NCBI RefSeq assembly: GCF_000518885.1
Contig: NZ_JAEL01000005.1
Coordinates: forward strand, 1-64,000
DNA length: 64,000 bases
Source of the DNA: Bacillus sp. J33
Lineage (GTDB): Bacteria > Bacillota > Bacilli > Bacillales > Cytobacillaceae
Direction: 5' to 3'
The notes under the pieces were generated by a model. It did not search any database, had not been told where the DNA came from, and saw only the letters and a list, made by a program, of their open reading frames with translations. Position 1 is the stretch's first letter; the number at the start of each line of letters is the position of its first letter. Below are positions 1 through 7,755 of the stretch, piece by piece. The position numbers and the translations under genes are program-made.

Positions 1-155
1 CCGTTGTCCTCACTATAATATGGGCGAACCTTATCTAAAATGGTTGAAAAATCTATGTACTGATCTATTTTTCGCAGAAGGTGGTCCGAAGGAACAAGTT
101 CATCAATAGACACAAATTCAATTTCATTTTGCGAAGATTCTTTGGGTTTAAACAT
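1..155 (-). CDS. IS1182-family transposase, N-terminal fragment at window edge
   Basis: The reverse strand opens with ATG at 155 and reads 51 codons to the window edge without a stop. The start (MFKPKESSQNEIEFVSIDEL, then VPSDHLLRKID) is the typical N-terminus of IS1182-family DDE transposases, which bind element ends and catalyse cut-and-paste transposition. Only the N-terminal region is visible, so neither the catalytic triad nor intactness can be judged. The element end should lie between 156 and about 300; the hairpin at 241-267 may belong to it. Family recognition rests on this N-terminal motif alone. Confidence 0.75.
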   Translation of the reverse strand, partial: MFKPKESSQNEIEFVSIDELVPSDHLLRKIDQYIDFSTILDKVRPYYSEDN

Positions 156-240
156 GTAAATTCACCACAATCTATAGGATTTAATGGGTTAATTATAACA
201 TATTAACGCGGTGAATAATTAAAGTTAACTATTAAAATAA

Positions 241-297
241 AGGCTGTCGATAGTTTCTCGACAGCCTGTGAGCTGGCCAGTATATGGCCAGCTTTTT
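241..297. terminator. Two tandem hairpins between transposase and larE
   Basis: Hairpin 1 pairs AGGCTGTCGA (241-250) with TCGACAGCCT (258-267); on the minus strand it is followed by a T-rich tract, suiting a terminator for the larBCE operon. Hairpin 2 pairs AGCTGGCCA (271-279) with TGGCCAGCT (285-293) and is followed by a T run on the plus strand. One of them could instead be the terminal inverted repeat of the neighbouring insertion sequence. Confidence 0.6.
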
Positions 298-318
298 TTA
301 TAAATGACTGTACTTCTT

Positions 319-1149
319 CTATCCTTTAGCAGTCAAACCCTCCAATAGCTGATTCATGCTCCCGCTCTTATATCCCGTCAGGTCCATTGCAACATACTTA
401 AATCCAATAAGCTTCAATTGTTCTGAAACCTGATCGCGGTATTTCAGGAGAGTAATCATCTCGGCCGGCTCTACTTCTATTCTGGCCATTTCATTATGGA
501 CTCTGACACGAACCTGCTTTATTCCATACCCCTTAATAAATTGCTCAGCTTCATCAACTTTCCTTAACTTTTCAATTGTAATTTTTTCTCCATATGCAAT
601 TCTGGAGGACAAACATGCGAGTGAAGGCTTATCCCATGTATCAAGTCCGAGCTCCTTTGACCGGATTCTGATATCTTCTTTGGTAATATCAGCCTCTGCC
701 AGCGGACCTCTTACATTTTTTTCGATCGCAGCCTTTACTCCAGGACGGTGATCACCTAAATCATCTTTTATAAGCCCGAATGTCAAATTATGGTATCCTT
801 TTTCAATCATGATTGGATATAGATTTTCAAATAGTCCTTTTTTGCAATAATAGCACCTGTTTGAATCGTTTTCGGAGTATCCCGGAATGGAGAGTTCTGA
901 CATCGTAATAATTTGATGTGGCGCATTTAAAGCTTTAGCGATTCGAATGGTTTCCTCAAGCTCGGAGGCAGGAAAAGATTCAGAATCCGCTGTAATAGCC
1001 AGGACATTTTCTTGTCCTAAGGTATCCAAAGCCACCTTCAATAAATAGGTGCTGTCTACTCCCCCTGAAAAAGCAATAATAATTCGTTCCATCTCGGAGA
1101 GTATACCCTTAAGCTTTTGTTCTTTCAGCAGACTGTTATGTACATCCAT
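319..1149 (-). CDS. larE: LarE, ATP-dependent sacrificial sulfur transferase
   Basis: LarE adenylates the pyridinium dicarboxylate mononucleotide made by LarB and adds sulfur twice, giving the thiocarboxylates that hold nickel in the NPN cofactor. The 276-residue protein has the PP-loop ATP-binding motif SGGVDST (28-34) and the conserved ACLSSR segment whose Cys179 matches the sulfur-donor cysteine position of the family. It also carries RCYYCKK with Cys99 and Cys102. A three-cysteine LarE may bind an iron-sulfur cluster and act catalytically rather than give up its own cysteine; that is inference. It is last in the minus-strand larB-larC1-larE operon, 18 nt after larC1. Confidence 0.92.
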   Translation of the reverse strand: MDVHNSLLKEQKLKGILSEMERIIIAFSGGVDSTYLLKVALDTLGQENVLAITADSESFPASELEETIRIAKALNAPHQIITMSELSIPGYSENDSNRCYYCKKGLFENLYPIMIEKGYHNLTFGLIKDDLGDHRPGVKAAIEKNVRGPLAEADITKEDIRIRSKELGLDTWDKPSLACLSSRIAYGEKITIEKLRKVDEAEQFIKGYGIKQVRVRVHNEMARIEVEPAEMITLLKYRDQVSEQLKLIGFKYVAMDLTGYKSGSMNQLLEGLTAKG

Positions 1150-1167
1150 TTTAATGCCCTCCTCCTT

Positions 1168-1890
1168 TTATTGTTCACCCATAACAAACCGAACAACATT
1201 TGGGTGAGTCACAAAATCTTTGGTTCCTGCACCATATCCAATTTTCTGCACCTTCATAGACGGCATATTTCCAAATTCATTGGCGAGAGTACGAACAATC
1301 GCTGCCCCTGTGGGTGTTGTTAGTTCACTCTGAACACTGGTTTCCCGCAGCGGGATATTTTTAAGAATTTCCAATGTGGCTGGTGCTGGTACAGGATAGA
1401 GGCCATGAGCAATTTTTATATATCCATTGCCTGCTGCAACTGGAGAACAGACAACTTTTTCAATATTGAGCGAGTGAAAAGCGATTGCGGTCCCTATAAT
1501 ATCAATCATGGAGTCCACACCGCCAACTTCATGGAAATGCACCTTTTCCAGGGTGCTATTATGAATTTGGGATTCGGCCAGCCCTATGGCTTCAAACATT
1601 TTTAAGGCAGTTTCTTTTTCGGCCTCATCCAGCTCTGATTCTTCTATGGCTTTTTTTATGTGTGTGTAATGGCGATGTGAATGCTTTTCCTCTTCTGTAT
1701 TAATGACCAGCTCTGTACTGGCAATGCCTTTCTTAACAACTTTTTTAGCTGAAAGAGAGAAATCCTCCTGAATAACCGTTTTAAGCTTCTTTTCAACAAT
1801 GGATAAATCAGCGCCCAACTCTGTAAAAGCAGCCAGCGACATATCTCCCGCAATACCTGATATTCCGCAATCTATAAATAATATATTCAC
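1168..1890 (-). CDS. larC1: LarC1, N-terminal half of the NPN nickel-insertion protein
   Basis: LarC is a CTP-dependent cyclometallase that inserts nickel into the pincer nucleotide. This 240-residue product covers the LarC1 part: N-terminal IDCGISGIAGDMSLAA, a His-rich stretch around residues 68-77 (HSHRHYTH) that could bind nickel, the FHEVGGVDSMIDIIG segment and a C-terminal VGYGAGTKDF-like block ending at a normal stop. In Lactiplantibacillus plantarum LarC1 and LarC2 are joined by programmed frameshifting; here the LarC2 half is a separate gene on the opposite strand (2716-3171), so frameshift fusion is impossible and two polypeptides must assemble. Confidence 0.9.
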   Translation of the reverse strand: MNILFIDCGISGIAGDMSLAAFTELGADLSIVEKKLKTVIQEDFSLSAKKVVKKGIASTELVINTEEEKHSHRHYTHIKKAIEESELDEAEKETALKMFEAIGLAESQIHNSTLEKVHFHEVGGVDSMIDIIGTAIAFHSLNIEKVVCSPVAAGNGYIKIAHGLYPVPAPATLEILKNIPLRETSVQSELTTPTGAAIVRTLANEFGNMPSMKVQKIGYGAGTKDFVTHPNVVRFVMGEQ

Positions 1891-1916
1891 TTTACATACC
1901 TGCCTTTTTTCTATAT

Positions 1917-2657
1917 TTATACTCTAAGCATCAAGGAGGCTGAATAGCCTGCGCCAAAGCCATTATCAATATTGACAACTGTTACACCGGAAGCACAAGT
2001 GTTCAGCATGCTTAACAATGAGGTGATTCCGTTTAAATGGGCACCATACCCAATGCTGGTTGGCACAGCAATAACAGGCATGGATACCAATCCGCCCACA
2101 ACACTTGGCAGTGCCCCCTCCATTCCAGCAACAACAATTAGCACATCGCATTTTTTGATTTCTTCCAGCTGCGCAAACAGCCTGTGAATCCCTGCTACAC
2201 CTATATCATAAAAACTTGAATATTGATGCCCCATCGCTTCGATTGTCACTTCAGCCTCCCTCGCCACCGGAATATCTGAAGTTCCTGCACAGATGACACC
2301 AATCTTCTTTTCCGTCTTCATCTCATACCCCTCGGGCTTGTAAAGAAGGGTACTTCCAGCTGAATCGTAAACAGCCTCCTCTACATGCCTGCACACTTCT
2401 TCAGCAGCTTTCACATCCACCCTTGTGGCTAAAACGGTTTTTTCCTTTTTAACCAAATGCATGAAGATCTGTAAAATCTGCTCTGTTGTTTTTCCAGCCC
2501 CAAAGATGACTTCAGGAAACCCTTGCCTGAATTCACGCTCATCATCCACTTTTGCAAATCCATAGTCTGTAAATCCCTTAAGCTGTTCTTCAGCTTCTTC
2601 TATGGAGAGAAGGCCGCTTTTTAATTGTGTTAAAATATGTGTAGTATATGATTGCAT
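1917..2657 (-). CDS. larB: LarB, nicotinate mononucleotide-type carboxylase/hydrolase
   Basis: LarB carboxylates and hydrolyses nicotinic acid adenine dinucleotide to start synthesis of the nickel-pincer cofactor. The 246-residue protein has a variable N-terminal helical region and a C-terminal PurE-like domain from about residue 115 with GVICAGTSDIPVAREAE and the glycine-rich VAGMEGALPSVVGGL. It is first in the operon larB-larC1-larE. Its start lies 58 bp from the divergently transcribed larC2, so the two transcription units probably share a short bidirectional promoter region. Confidence 0.92.
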   Translation of the reverse strand: MQSYTTHILTQLKSGLLSIEEAEEQLKGFTDYGFAKVDDEREFRQGFPEVIFGAGKTTEQILQIFMHLVKKEKTVLATRVDVKAAEEVCRHVEEAVYDSAGSTLLYKPEGYEMKTEKKIGVICAGTSDIPVAREAEVTIEAMGHQYSSFYDIGVAGIHRLFAQLEEIKKCDVLIVVAGMEGALPSVVGGLVSMPVIAVPTSIGYGAHLNGITSLLSMLNTCASGVTVVNIDNGFGAGYSASLMLRV

Positions 2658-2715
2658 GAGTTTCGTCCTTTCTTTTATCTCTTAATCTCGTAAAAAACCA
2701 GGAGGCTTATAAAAG

Positions 2716-3171
2716 ATGCAGCATAATCAAGAGCATACCGATCATGAAATGATCAAGATAGAAGTGAACCTGGATGACATACCAGGTGAGTGGCTGGGAC
2801 ATGTTATGGATTTATTATTGGATGCAGGAGCAAATGATGTCTTCTATATACCGATATATATGAAAAAAAACAGGCCAGGCACAATGCTTCAGGTTCTATG
2901 CCAAAATAAGCAAAAATCTGAGATGATGGATATCATTTTTAAAGAAACCACTACTTTGGGCGTACGGTATTACCCAATTTCCGTGAAACGGCTTGGCCGG
3001 CAATTTAGAAAGGTCGAGACACCTTGGGGAACCGTCTCAGTTAAAGAGGGGCTAATGCAAGGCAAAGTTGTACAGCAAGCCCCTGAATATAGTGATTGCA
3101 AAGCAATATCTGATAAAAAAGGCATTCCATTAAAGCTGGTTTTTCAAGAAGTTTGGAAGCAGCTAAAATAA
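2716..3171 (+). CDS. larC2: LarC2, C-terminal half of the NPN nickel-insertion protein, detached
   Basis: The 151-residue protein matches the LarC2 domain: EVNLDDIPGEWLGHVMDLLLDAGANDVFYIPIYMKKNRPG, a conserved opening in which an Asn-Leu-Asp-Asp-Ile motif (about 18-22) is followed by the KNRPG signature (about 50-54), then a ferredoxin-like fold region. LarC2 normally follows LarC1 on the same mRNA. Here it points away from larB with its own RBS (CAGGAGG before ATG at 2716). It is complete at both ends, so it looks like a functional stand-alone gene and not debris. Confidence 0.88.
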   Translation: MQHNQEHTDHEMIKIEVNLDDIPGEWLGHVMDLLLDAGANDVFYIPIYMKKNRPGTMLQVLCQNKQKSEMMDIIFKETTTLGVRYYPISVKRLGRQFRKVETPWGTVSVKEGLMQGKVVQQAPEYSDCKAISDKKGIPLKLVFQEVWKQLK

Positions 3172-3261
3172 ATAGCAGAAATACCCATTCCGGCTTTTCT
3201 TTGCAAAGAATGCCTACAAGCTTCTGCGCCAGTTCCTTTTTCGGCTTTTAAATCTTCTAAA

Positions 3262-3903
3262 TTAGAAGGAAAGGCAATTAGTTGAACATTCAGAAATCTG
3301 CTTCGCCTTTTCAGTCAGGGTTAAATAATCCTCATCTGAATTTAGATTCTTCGCATTAACCAATGAGCTGCCTACTCCTGCGGCAACAGCACCTGCTTTC
3401 AAATAGTCCTGTATATTTCCAGCTCCTATGCCTCCTGTAGGCATTAACGGGATATGGGGAAGCGGCCCCTGCAGGCTTTTAAAATAAGAGACACCCATGA
3501 CATCGGCAGGAAACACTTTGATAATATCTCCTCCCTGTTCATAAGCTGTCAGGATCTCTGTTGGCGTGAGGGCGCCGGGTATACTGAGGACACCGTAGCG
3601 TTTTGCCATTTTAATGGTTTCGGCATTGACGGTTGGCGAGAAAATGAATTCAGCCCCGGACATAATTACTGCACATGCTGTTTCTGGGTCCAGCACCGTC
3701 CCTGCCCCGACGATTACCTCATTTCCAAACTCTTCTTTCACTTTTTCAATTAACTTGCATACTTTGGGTGTTTCGACTGTAATTTCAAATGTGCTGATAC
3801 CGCCGGCCTGCAGCGCACGGGCAATGGGCAAAATCTGCTCAGGGCGTGCACCGCGAATAACTGCAACAATTTTGCGCTTCTTTAATTCTTCTAACTTGTT
3901 CAT
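3262..3903 (-). CDS. Bifunctional KDPG / 4-hydroxy-2-oxoglutarate-type aldolase
   Basis: This class I aldolase would cleave 2-keto-3-deoxy-6-phospho-gluconate or -galactonate to pyruvate and glyceraldehyde 3-phosphate. The 213 residues match the family length. Visible signatures are VIRG (16-19), GAGTVLDPE (67-75) and the Schiff-base lysine in IIKVFPADVMG (Lys129). It is the last gene of the catabolic run and follows the sugar kinase by 16 nt, the usual pairing for a phosphorylative Entner-Doudoroff branch. Gluco versus galacto preference (Eda or DgoA) cannot be told from sequence alone; DgoD upstream favours galacto. Confidence 0.9.
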   Translation of the reverse strand: MNKLEELKKRKIVAVIRGARPEQILPIARALQAGGISTFEITVETPKVCKLIEKVKEEFGNEVIVGAGTVLDPETACAVIMSGAEFIFSPTVNAETIKMAKRYGVLSIPGALTPTEILTAYEQGGDIIKVFPADVMGVSYFKSLQGPLPHIPLMPTGGIGAGNIQDYLKAGAVAAGVGSSLVNAKNLNSDEDYLTLTEKAKQISECSTNCLSF

Positions 3904-3919
3904 TGATTTTCCTCCTTTT

Positions 3920-4876
3920 TTACCTTGTTACATCTTCAAGGCCGCCGTTCATAAAGGTTACAAGATCCGTGCGATTTGGCAAACCCTCGGCATCCCCATT
4001 TACCATGGCTGCCATCGCTCCCATCGCGTTGCCCCGCAGCACTGCTTCTTCCAGTGTTATTCCGTCCAGCAGCCCTGAAAGCACGCCAGCTGCAAATGCA
4101 TCGCCTGCGCCAACTGGATCGACTACCCGCTCAACCATAAAGCCTGAAATTCTCGTCATTGGATAAGTTGGAGAGGAAACCAGTGCTCCTTCTTTACCCA
4201 GTTTCATAATGACTGTTTCAATGCCAAGGTCATGAAATTTTTCAGCATAATCCTCGGGGGTGCAGGCGCCAAATAAAAATTCGGCTTCGGAAATACCCGG
4301 AAGGACTATATCGCTTTCAGAGGCATATTTCTTTAAAAACTGCCGGGCTTCTTCTTCATCACGCCAAATTTTTAAGCGGAGATTCGGATCAAAAACTATT
4401 TTCGTTCCATTCCCCTTTGCTATTCCTATTGCTTTTTCAATCATTTCCCTGCATGATTCACTGAGTCCTGGGGTAATGCCTGTAATATGAAGATACTCAG
4501 CATCTGAAAGGGAGTTTTCGGGCAGCCATTCAGCACTCATTTTGCTTGCGGCAGAATCTTTTCTATAGTAATACACACGCGTATCGTTCAAGCGCCTGAA
4601 CTCTTTAAAAAATACGCCGGTCGGTGCACTTTGATCGCGTGTTACATAAGAAACGTCCACTCCTTCACCTCTGATGAATGACAGCATCGCATCACCGAAT
4701 TCATCCTTTCCAAGGCGGCTGATCCACCTTGAGCGATGCCCGAGACGGCTCAAACCGATAACAACATTCGATTCTGCGCCGCCAAATTTCATTGAAAAAG
4801 AATGGGCATGGCGAAGCATGCCCTCTTCATTCGGTGTAAAAAGAGCCATCGTTTCCCCGATTGTTACCACATCCAT
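3920..4876 (-). CDS. kdgK: PfkB-family sugar kinase, likely 2-dehydro-3-deoxygluconokinase
   Basis: The 318-residue ribokinase/PfkB-type protein would phosphorylate 2-keto-3-deoxygluconate (or -galactonate) at C6. It shows the N-terminal GETM motif, the GGAESNVVIGLSRLG substrate-lid region (32-46), FDPNLR (162-167) typical of KDG kinases, and the ATP/anion-hole motif DPVGAGDAFAAG with catalytic Asp259. It lies between the FAH protein (5 nt upstream) and the aldolase, so translation is probably coupled. The gene symbol is by family; the stereochemistry of the substrate is not proven. Confidence 0.85.
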   Translation of the reverse strand: MDVVTIGETMALFTPNEEGMLRHAHSFSMKFGGAESNVVIGLSRLGHRSRWISRLGKDEFGDAMLSFIRGEGVDVSYVTRDQSAPTGVFFKEFRRLNDTRVYYYRKDSAASKMSAEWLPENSLSDAEYLHITGITPGLSESCREMIEKAIGIAKGNGTKIVFDPNLRLKIWRDEEEARQFLKKYASESDIVLPGISEAEFLFGACTPEDYAEKFHDLGIETVIMKLGKEGALVSSPTYPMTRISGFMVERVVDPVGAGDAFAAGVLSGLLDGITLEEAVLRGNAMGAMAAMVNGDAEGLPNRTDLVTFMNGGLEDVTR

Positions 4877-4881
4877 GTCTA

Positions 4882-5763
4882 TCAGCCCTCTTCCTTCTGT
4901 AAATCACCTTTTACGTAATTGGATAGTGTTCCGATGTTTTCAATAGTGATGCTCATTTTGTCACCGTCTTTGAGCCATACCTTTGGATCGCGGCCCATTC
5001 CGACTCCTGGAGGGGTGCCAGTTGCAATTAAATCACCCGGCCTAAGCGTCATCGACTGCGACAGGAATGAAATAATCTGCGGTATGGAAAATATCAAGTT
5101 GCTTGTATTGGAATCTTGCATGATTTCCCCATTGAGTTCGAGCGAGATGGACAGGTTATGAGGATCACCTGCTTCATCTTTTGTCACGATAACCGGTCCT
5201 GTTGGAGCAAAGGTGTCTGCCGTTTTGCCCCTGGACCATTGTCCGTCCTTAAATTGCAAATCACGCGCGCTAATGTCGTTCATGATTGTATAGCCAAAGA
5301 CGTAATCGCTTGCTTCTTCTTCCTTTACGTACTTTGCTTCTTTGCCAATTACAACGGCCAGCTCTGCTTCAAAATCGACTTCATTTGAATTAATGGGGAT
5401 CTCAACAGCGTCATTGTGGCCGACAATGGCATTTGCATATTTTGAAAAGATCACCGGCGAGATAGGCGGCTCCATTCCGGTTTCCCTGCAATGGTCAATA
5501 TAATTCAGGCCGACACAAATGATTTTTTCCGGAAATTGAATCGGCGGAAGAATTTTTATATCGGAAATCTGAAAAACAGCATCCGCATTGATAGGCTGTT
5601 CTGTTAACTGTTCAGCAAGAGGCAGCAGCTCTTCGCTTTTTTCGATAAAGGTTCTCAAACATTGCGGAAATCTGCCGTCCAGCGTGTTTAAACTGATGGC
5701 TTGCTCTCCTTGAACGAAACCAATATGCTTTTGAGAATGGATGGTAAAAGCAGCTAATTTCAT
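4882..5763 (-). CDS. Fumarylacetoacetate hydrolase (FAH)-family protein
   Basis: The 293-residue protein has the FAH fold: a small N-terminal domain (1-70), then KIICVGLNYIDHCRE, VDFEAELAVVIG (metal-binding Glu pair), TIMNDISARDLQ (metal Asp) and the PGDLIATGTPPGVGMG loop. Family members hydrolyse or dehydrate acylpyruvates and 2-keto-3-deoxy acids in a Mg/Mn-dependent way. Within this operon a role on a keto-deoxy acid, for example an acylpyruvate-type cleavage after a dehydrogenase step, is likely. It follows the D-2-hydroxyacid-type dehydrogenase gene by 16 nt. It is distinct from the second FAH gene at 13280-14176; exact substrate unknown. Confidence 0.8.
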   Translation of the reverse strand: MKLAAFTIHSQKHIGFVQGEQAISLNTLDGRFPQCLRTFIEKSEELLPLAEQLTEQPINADAVFQISDIKILPPIQFPEKIICVGLNYIDHCRETGMEPPISPVIFSKYANAIVGHNDAVEIPINSNEVDFEAELAVVIGKEAKYVKEEEASDYVFGYTIMNDISARDLQFKDGQWSRGKTADTFAPTGPVIVTKDEAGDPHNLSISLELNGEIMQDSNTSNLIFSIPQIISFLSQSMTLRPGDLIATGTPPGVGMGRDPKVWLKDGDKMSITIENIGTLSNYVKGDLQKEEG

Positions 5764-5779
5764 CAGTATCTATCCTTTC

Positions 5780-6748
5780 TTACGTTAGGGCATAAGGCGT
5801 TTTTTCACCTTTTAAAACCTGAACGATATTTTTTGCGGCTTTTTGCCTAAGCTCCACCATTGCTTCCTCTGAATACCAGGCACTGTGCGGAGTAATAATG
5901 ACATTGTCCATCTGGAGAAGCGGGCTATCGATGCTGATAGGCTCTTCTTCGGTAACATCAAGAGCTGCACCGGCAATAATTCCTTTTTCGAGCGCTTCTA
6001 TCAGTGCCTTTTCATCTATAATCGGTCCGCGGGCTGTATTAATGATGACGGCATTCTTCTTCATTTGACTAAAGCTTTCGGCATTTAACATATGGAAGGT
6101 ATCCTTAATAAGCGGTACATGCACGGATAAATAATCTGCTTCCCGGATGATTTCATCCAGCTCCATTTTTTGCACCCCAGCAGCAGCCATATCCTCTGCC
6201 GAAACAAACGGGTCATATGCTGCCGCTTTAAAACCAAGAGGCTTCACCTTTTCTATAAACCTCCGTGGAATGCGGCCGAATCCGAGAACCCCTACTGTTT
6301 GACTGTTAAATCGATGAATAGGGACACAAGCTTTGAAATCCCAGTTGCCTCTCTTCACTTCATTATTTAATAGAGTCACCTTGCGGGCCCAGGATAAAAG
6401 CAAGGCCAATGCATGGTTCGAAACCTCTTCCATCCCATAATCAGGTACGTTTGCAACTGTAATTCCTTTTTCATTGGCGGCATCCAAATCAATCGTGTTG
6501 ACTCCAACGCCATAGCGGGAAATAACCTTGGCATTATCCAGCGATTCAATGACACGGCGGGATATGGGAGCATATTGATTTAGAATTGCATCAGCCTGTT
6601 TGGCCTGCCTGATAACCTGTTCCTCTGTCTTGCACTGCGCTTTGACAAACTCAATATCAAGGCCGCTTTCTGCAAAGACCTCATCTTCATATTTCAGATT
6701 TTCAAATTCATAGTCTGTTAAAAGTACTTTAAAAGCCATTCTATTCAC
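5780..6748 (-). CDS. D-isomer-specific 2-hydroxyacid dehydrogenase family protein
   Basis: The 322-residue NAD(P)-dependent oxidoreductase has the Rossmann motif GVLGFGRIP (about 153-161), the catalytic Arg in NTARGPIID, a Glu in TEEEP and the catalytic His in TPHSAWYSEE, the Arg/Glu/His triad of this family. It resembles the C-terminal-binding-protein/phosphoglycerate dehydrogenase subgroup. In this locus it may interconvert a 2-keto acid and a 2-hydroxy acid derived from sugar acids, or remove a toxic glyoxylate-type product. It is separated from the upstream gene by an imperfect hairpin at 6770-6800. The substrate is not inferable. Confidence 0.82.
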   Translation of the reverse strand: MNRMAFKVLLTDYEFENLKYEDEVFAESGLDIEFVKAQCKTEEQVIRQAKQADAILNQYAPISRRVIESLDNAKVISRYGVGVNTIDLDAANEKGITVANVPDYGMEEVSNHALALLLSWARKVTLLNNEVKRGNWDFKACVPIHRFNSQTVGVLGFGRIPRRFIEKVKPLGFKAAAYDPFVSAEDMAAAGVQKMELDEIIREADYLSVHVPLIKDTFHMLNAESFSQMKKNAVIINTARGPIIDEKALIEALEKGIIAGAALDVTEEEPISIDSPLLQMDNVIITPHSAWYSEEAMVELRQKAAKNIVQVLKGEKTPYALT

Positions 6749-6769
6749 CCCTGAAAAAATAGTAAGAAA

Positions 6770-6801
6770 TCCCTGAAACGGATTGGGGCCGCTTCAGGGA
6801 T
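6770..6801 (-). terminator. Hairpin between the TIM-barrel gene and the dehydrogenase gene
   Basis: TCCCTGAA (6770-6777) pairs with TTCAGGGA (6793-6800). On the minus transcript it follows the stop of the gene at 6808. The downstream T tract is weak, so it may be an attenuator or an RNA-processing stabiliser inside the operon and not a full terminator. Confidence 0.4.
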
Positions 6802-6807
6802 AAAAAG

Positions 6808-7755
6808 TTATTTAGCTAGCGTTTTCCCGGCCTTTGGAACCCCAAGTCCTGCTGCGCCTAACTTTGAGGCGAGGGCTTCCGGATAGTAGCGTTCAATCAT
6901 TTGAATGCCAATGGAAGCACGGCGGACACGTTCTTTTACCAGCGAGATATTTGTGCTTTCCCATTGCTTTCCGGAAGGATACACATCCGGATGATTGCGA
7001 AGGCCAAATTTAATATAAACGGGAGCGAGTACCCGAATGATTTCCGGGATTTCGTAGTAGCGCAGAAATCCGCCGAAATTATCGGGAACCTCTACGTAAA
7101 GGTCGATCGGAATATCAATGGCCTGCCGGATCGCTGCAAGCTTTGCGAGCGGCAATGCGGAAGGGACATTATAGGTATTTGCGCCAATATCCTGCATCAG
7201 CTTCACAGATACCGGGTTTGCTGAGCCCATTTGAACAGACACCTTTATAACAAAGTCTTCCGGAAGCTGGCCTTTCCTTTTCATTTCCTGTGTTAGCAGA
7301 AGCAGTCCTTCATCCGCCACAAGTGCGCCTCTTAAGCCTAGTTCGGCTCCGCGCTTTAAATCCTCCATGGCATAGACAAGCTGGTCGGCTCCTTCGTGGC
7401 GAAGCGCCTGTGATTTGCCGCCTGACGTAAACGGAGCTGCACTAATATCCCATGTGCCTCTTGGACCTACGAATAAACTAAGCTCCATTCCGCGTTCTGC
7501 AGTGAGTTCACACATTTCTTTGATCTCCTCATCAGTTTGAAGCATAATGCCGCTTCCCTGGGAGACACGGTGAATCGTCAATCCAAGGCGGTCAATCTCT
7601 TCAAGCGTGGCTTTTAACGCTTCAGGTCCTTCAACGCTTGGAATTTCAACCCGGTATTGTGCCCCGTCCGGGAATCTTTTGGCGGAAGTCGGCAATTCTT
7701 GAAAATCACTGGATGGATAGCCTAATTGTTCAAGCAATTCGCGGGATTCTTTCAT
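6808..7755 (-). CDS. Uncharacterised TIM-barrel protein, peptidase-U32-like, of sugar-acid loci
   Basis: I recognise no characterised enzyme. The 315-residue protein has no signal peptide or membrane segment, and alternating beta/alpha blocks (for example GALVADEGLLLL, FVIKVSVQMGSANPVSVKLMQDIGANTYNVP, PIDLYVEVPDNFGG) suggest a TIM barrel. Its general look resembles proteins annotated as U32-family peptidases, but a sugar-acid role (isomerase, epimerase or aldolase accessory) fits its place between a YjhH-type aldolase gene and a hydroxyacid dehydrogenase gene better. Its start overlaps the stop of the aldolase gene by 4 nt (7752-7755), so it is certainly in the operon. Confidence 0.55.
   Translation of the reverse strand: MKESRELLEQLGYPSSDFQELPTSAKRFPDGAQYRVEIPSVEGPEALKATLEEIDRLGLTIHRVSQGSGIMLQTDEEIKEMCELTAERGMELSLFVGPRGTWDISAAPFTSGGKSQALRHEGADQLVYAMEDLKRGAELGLRGALVADEGLLLLTQEMKRKGQLPEDFVIKVSVQMGSANPVSVKLMQDIGANTYNVPSALPLAKLAAIRQAIDIPIDLYVEVPDNFGGFLRYYEIPEIIRVLAPVYIKFGLRNHPDVYPSGKQWESTNISLVKERVRRASIGIQMIERYYPEALASKLGAAGLGVPKAGKTLAK

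Noticed and set aside
1405-1605. Plus-strand ORF inside larC1
   Set aside because: Antisense to a conserved gene and without an RBS.
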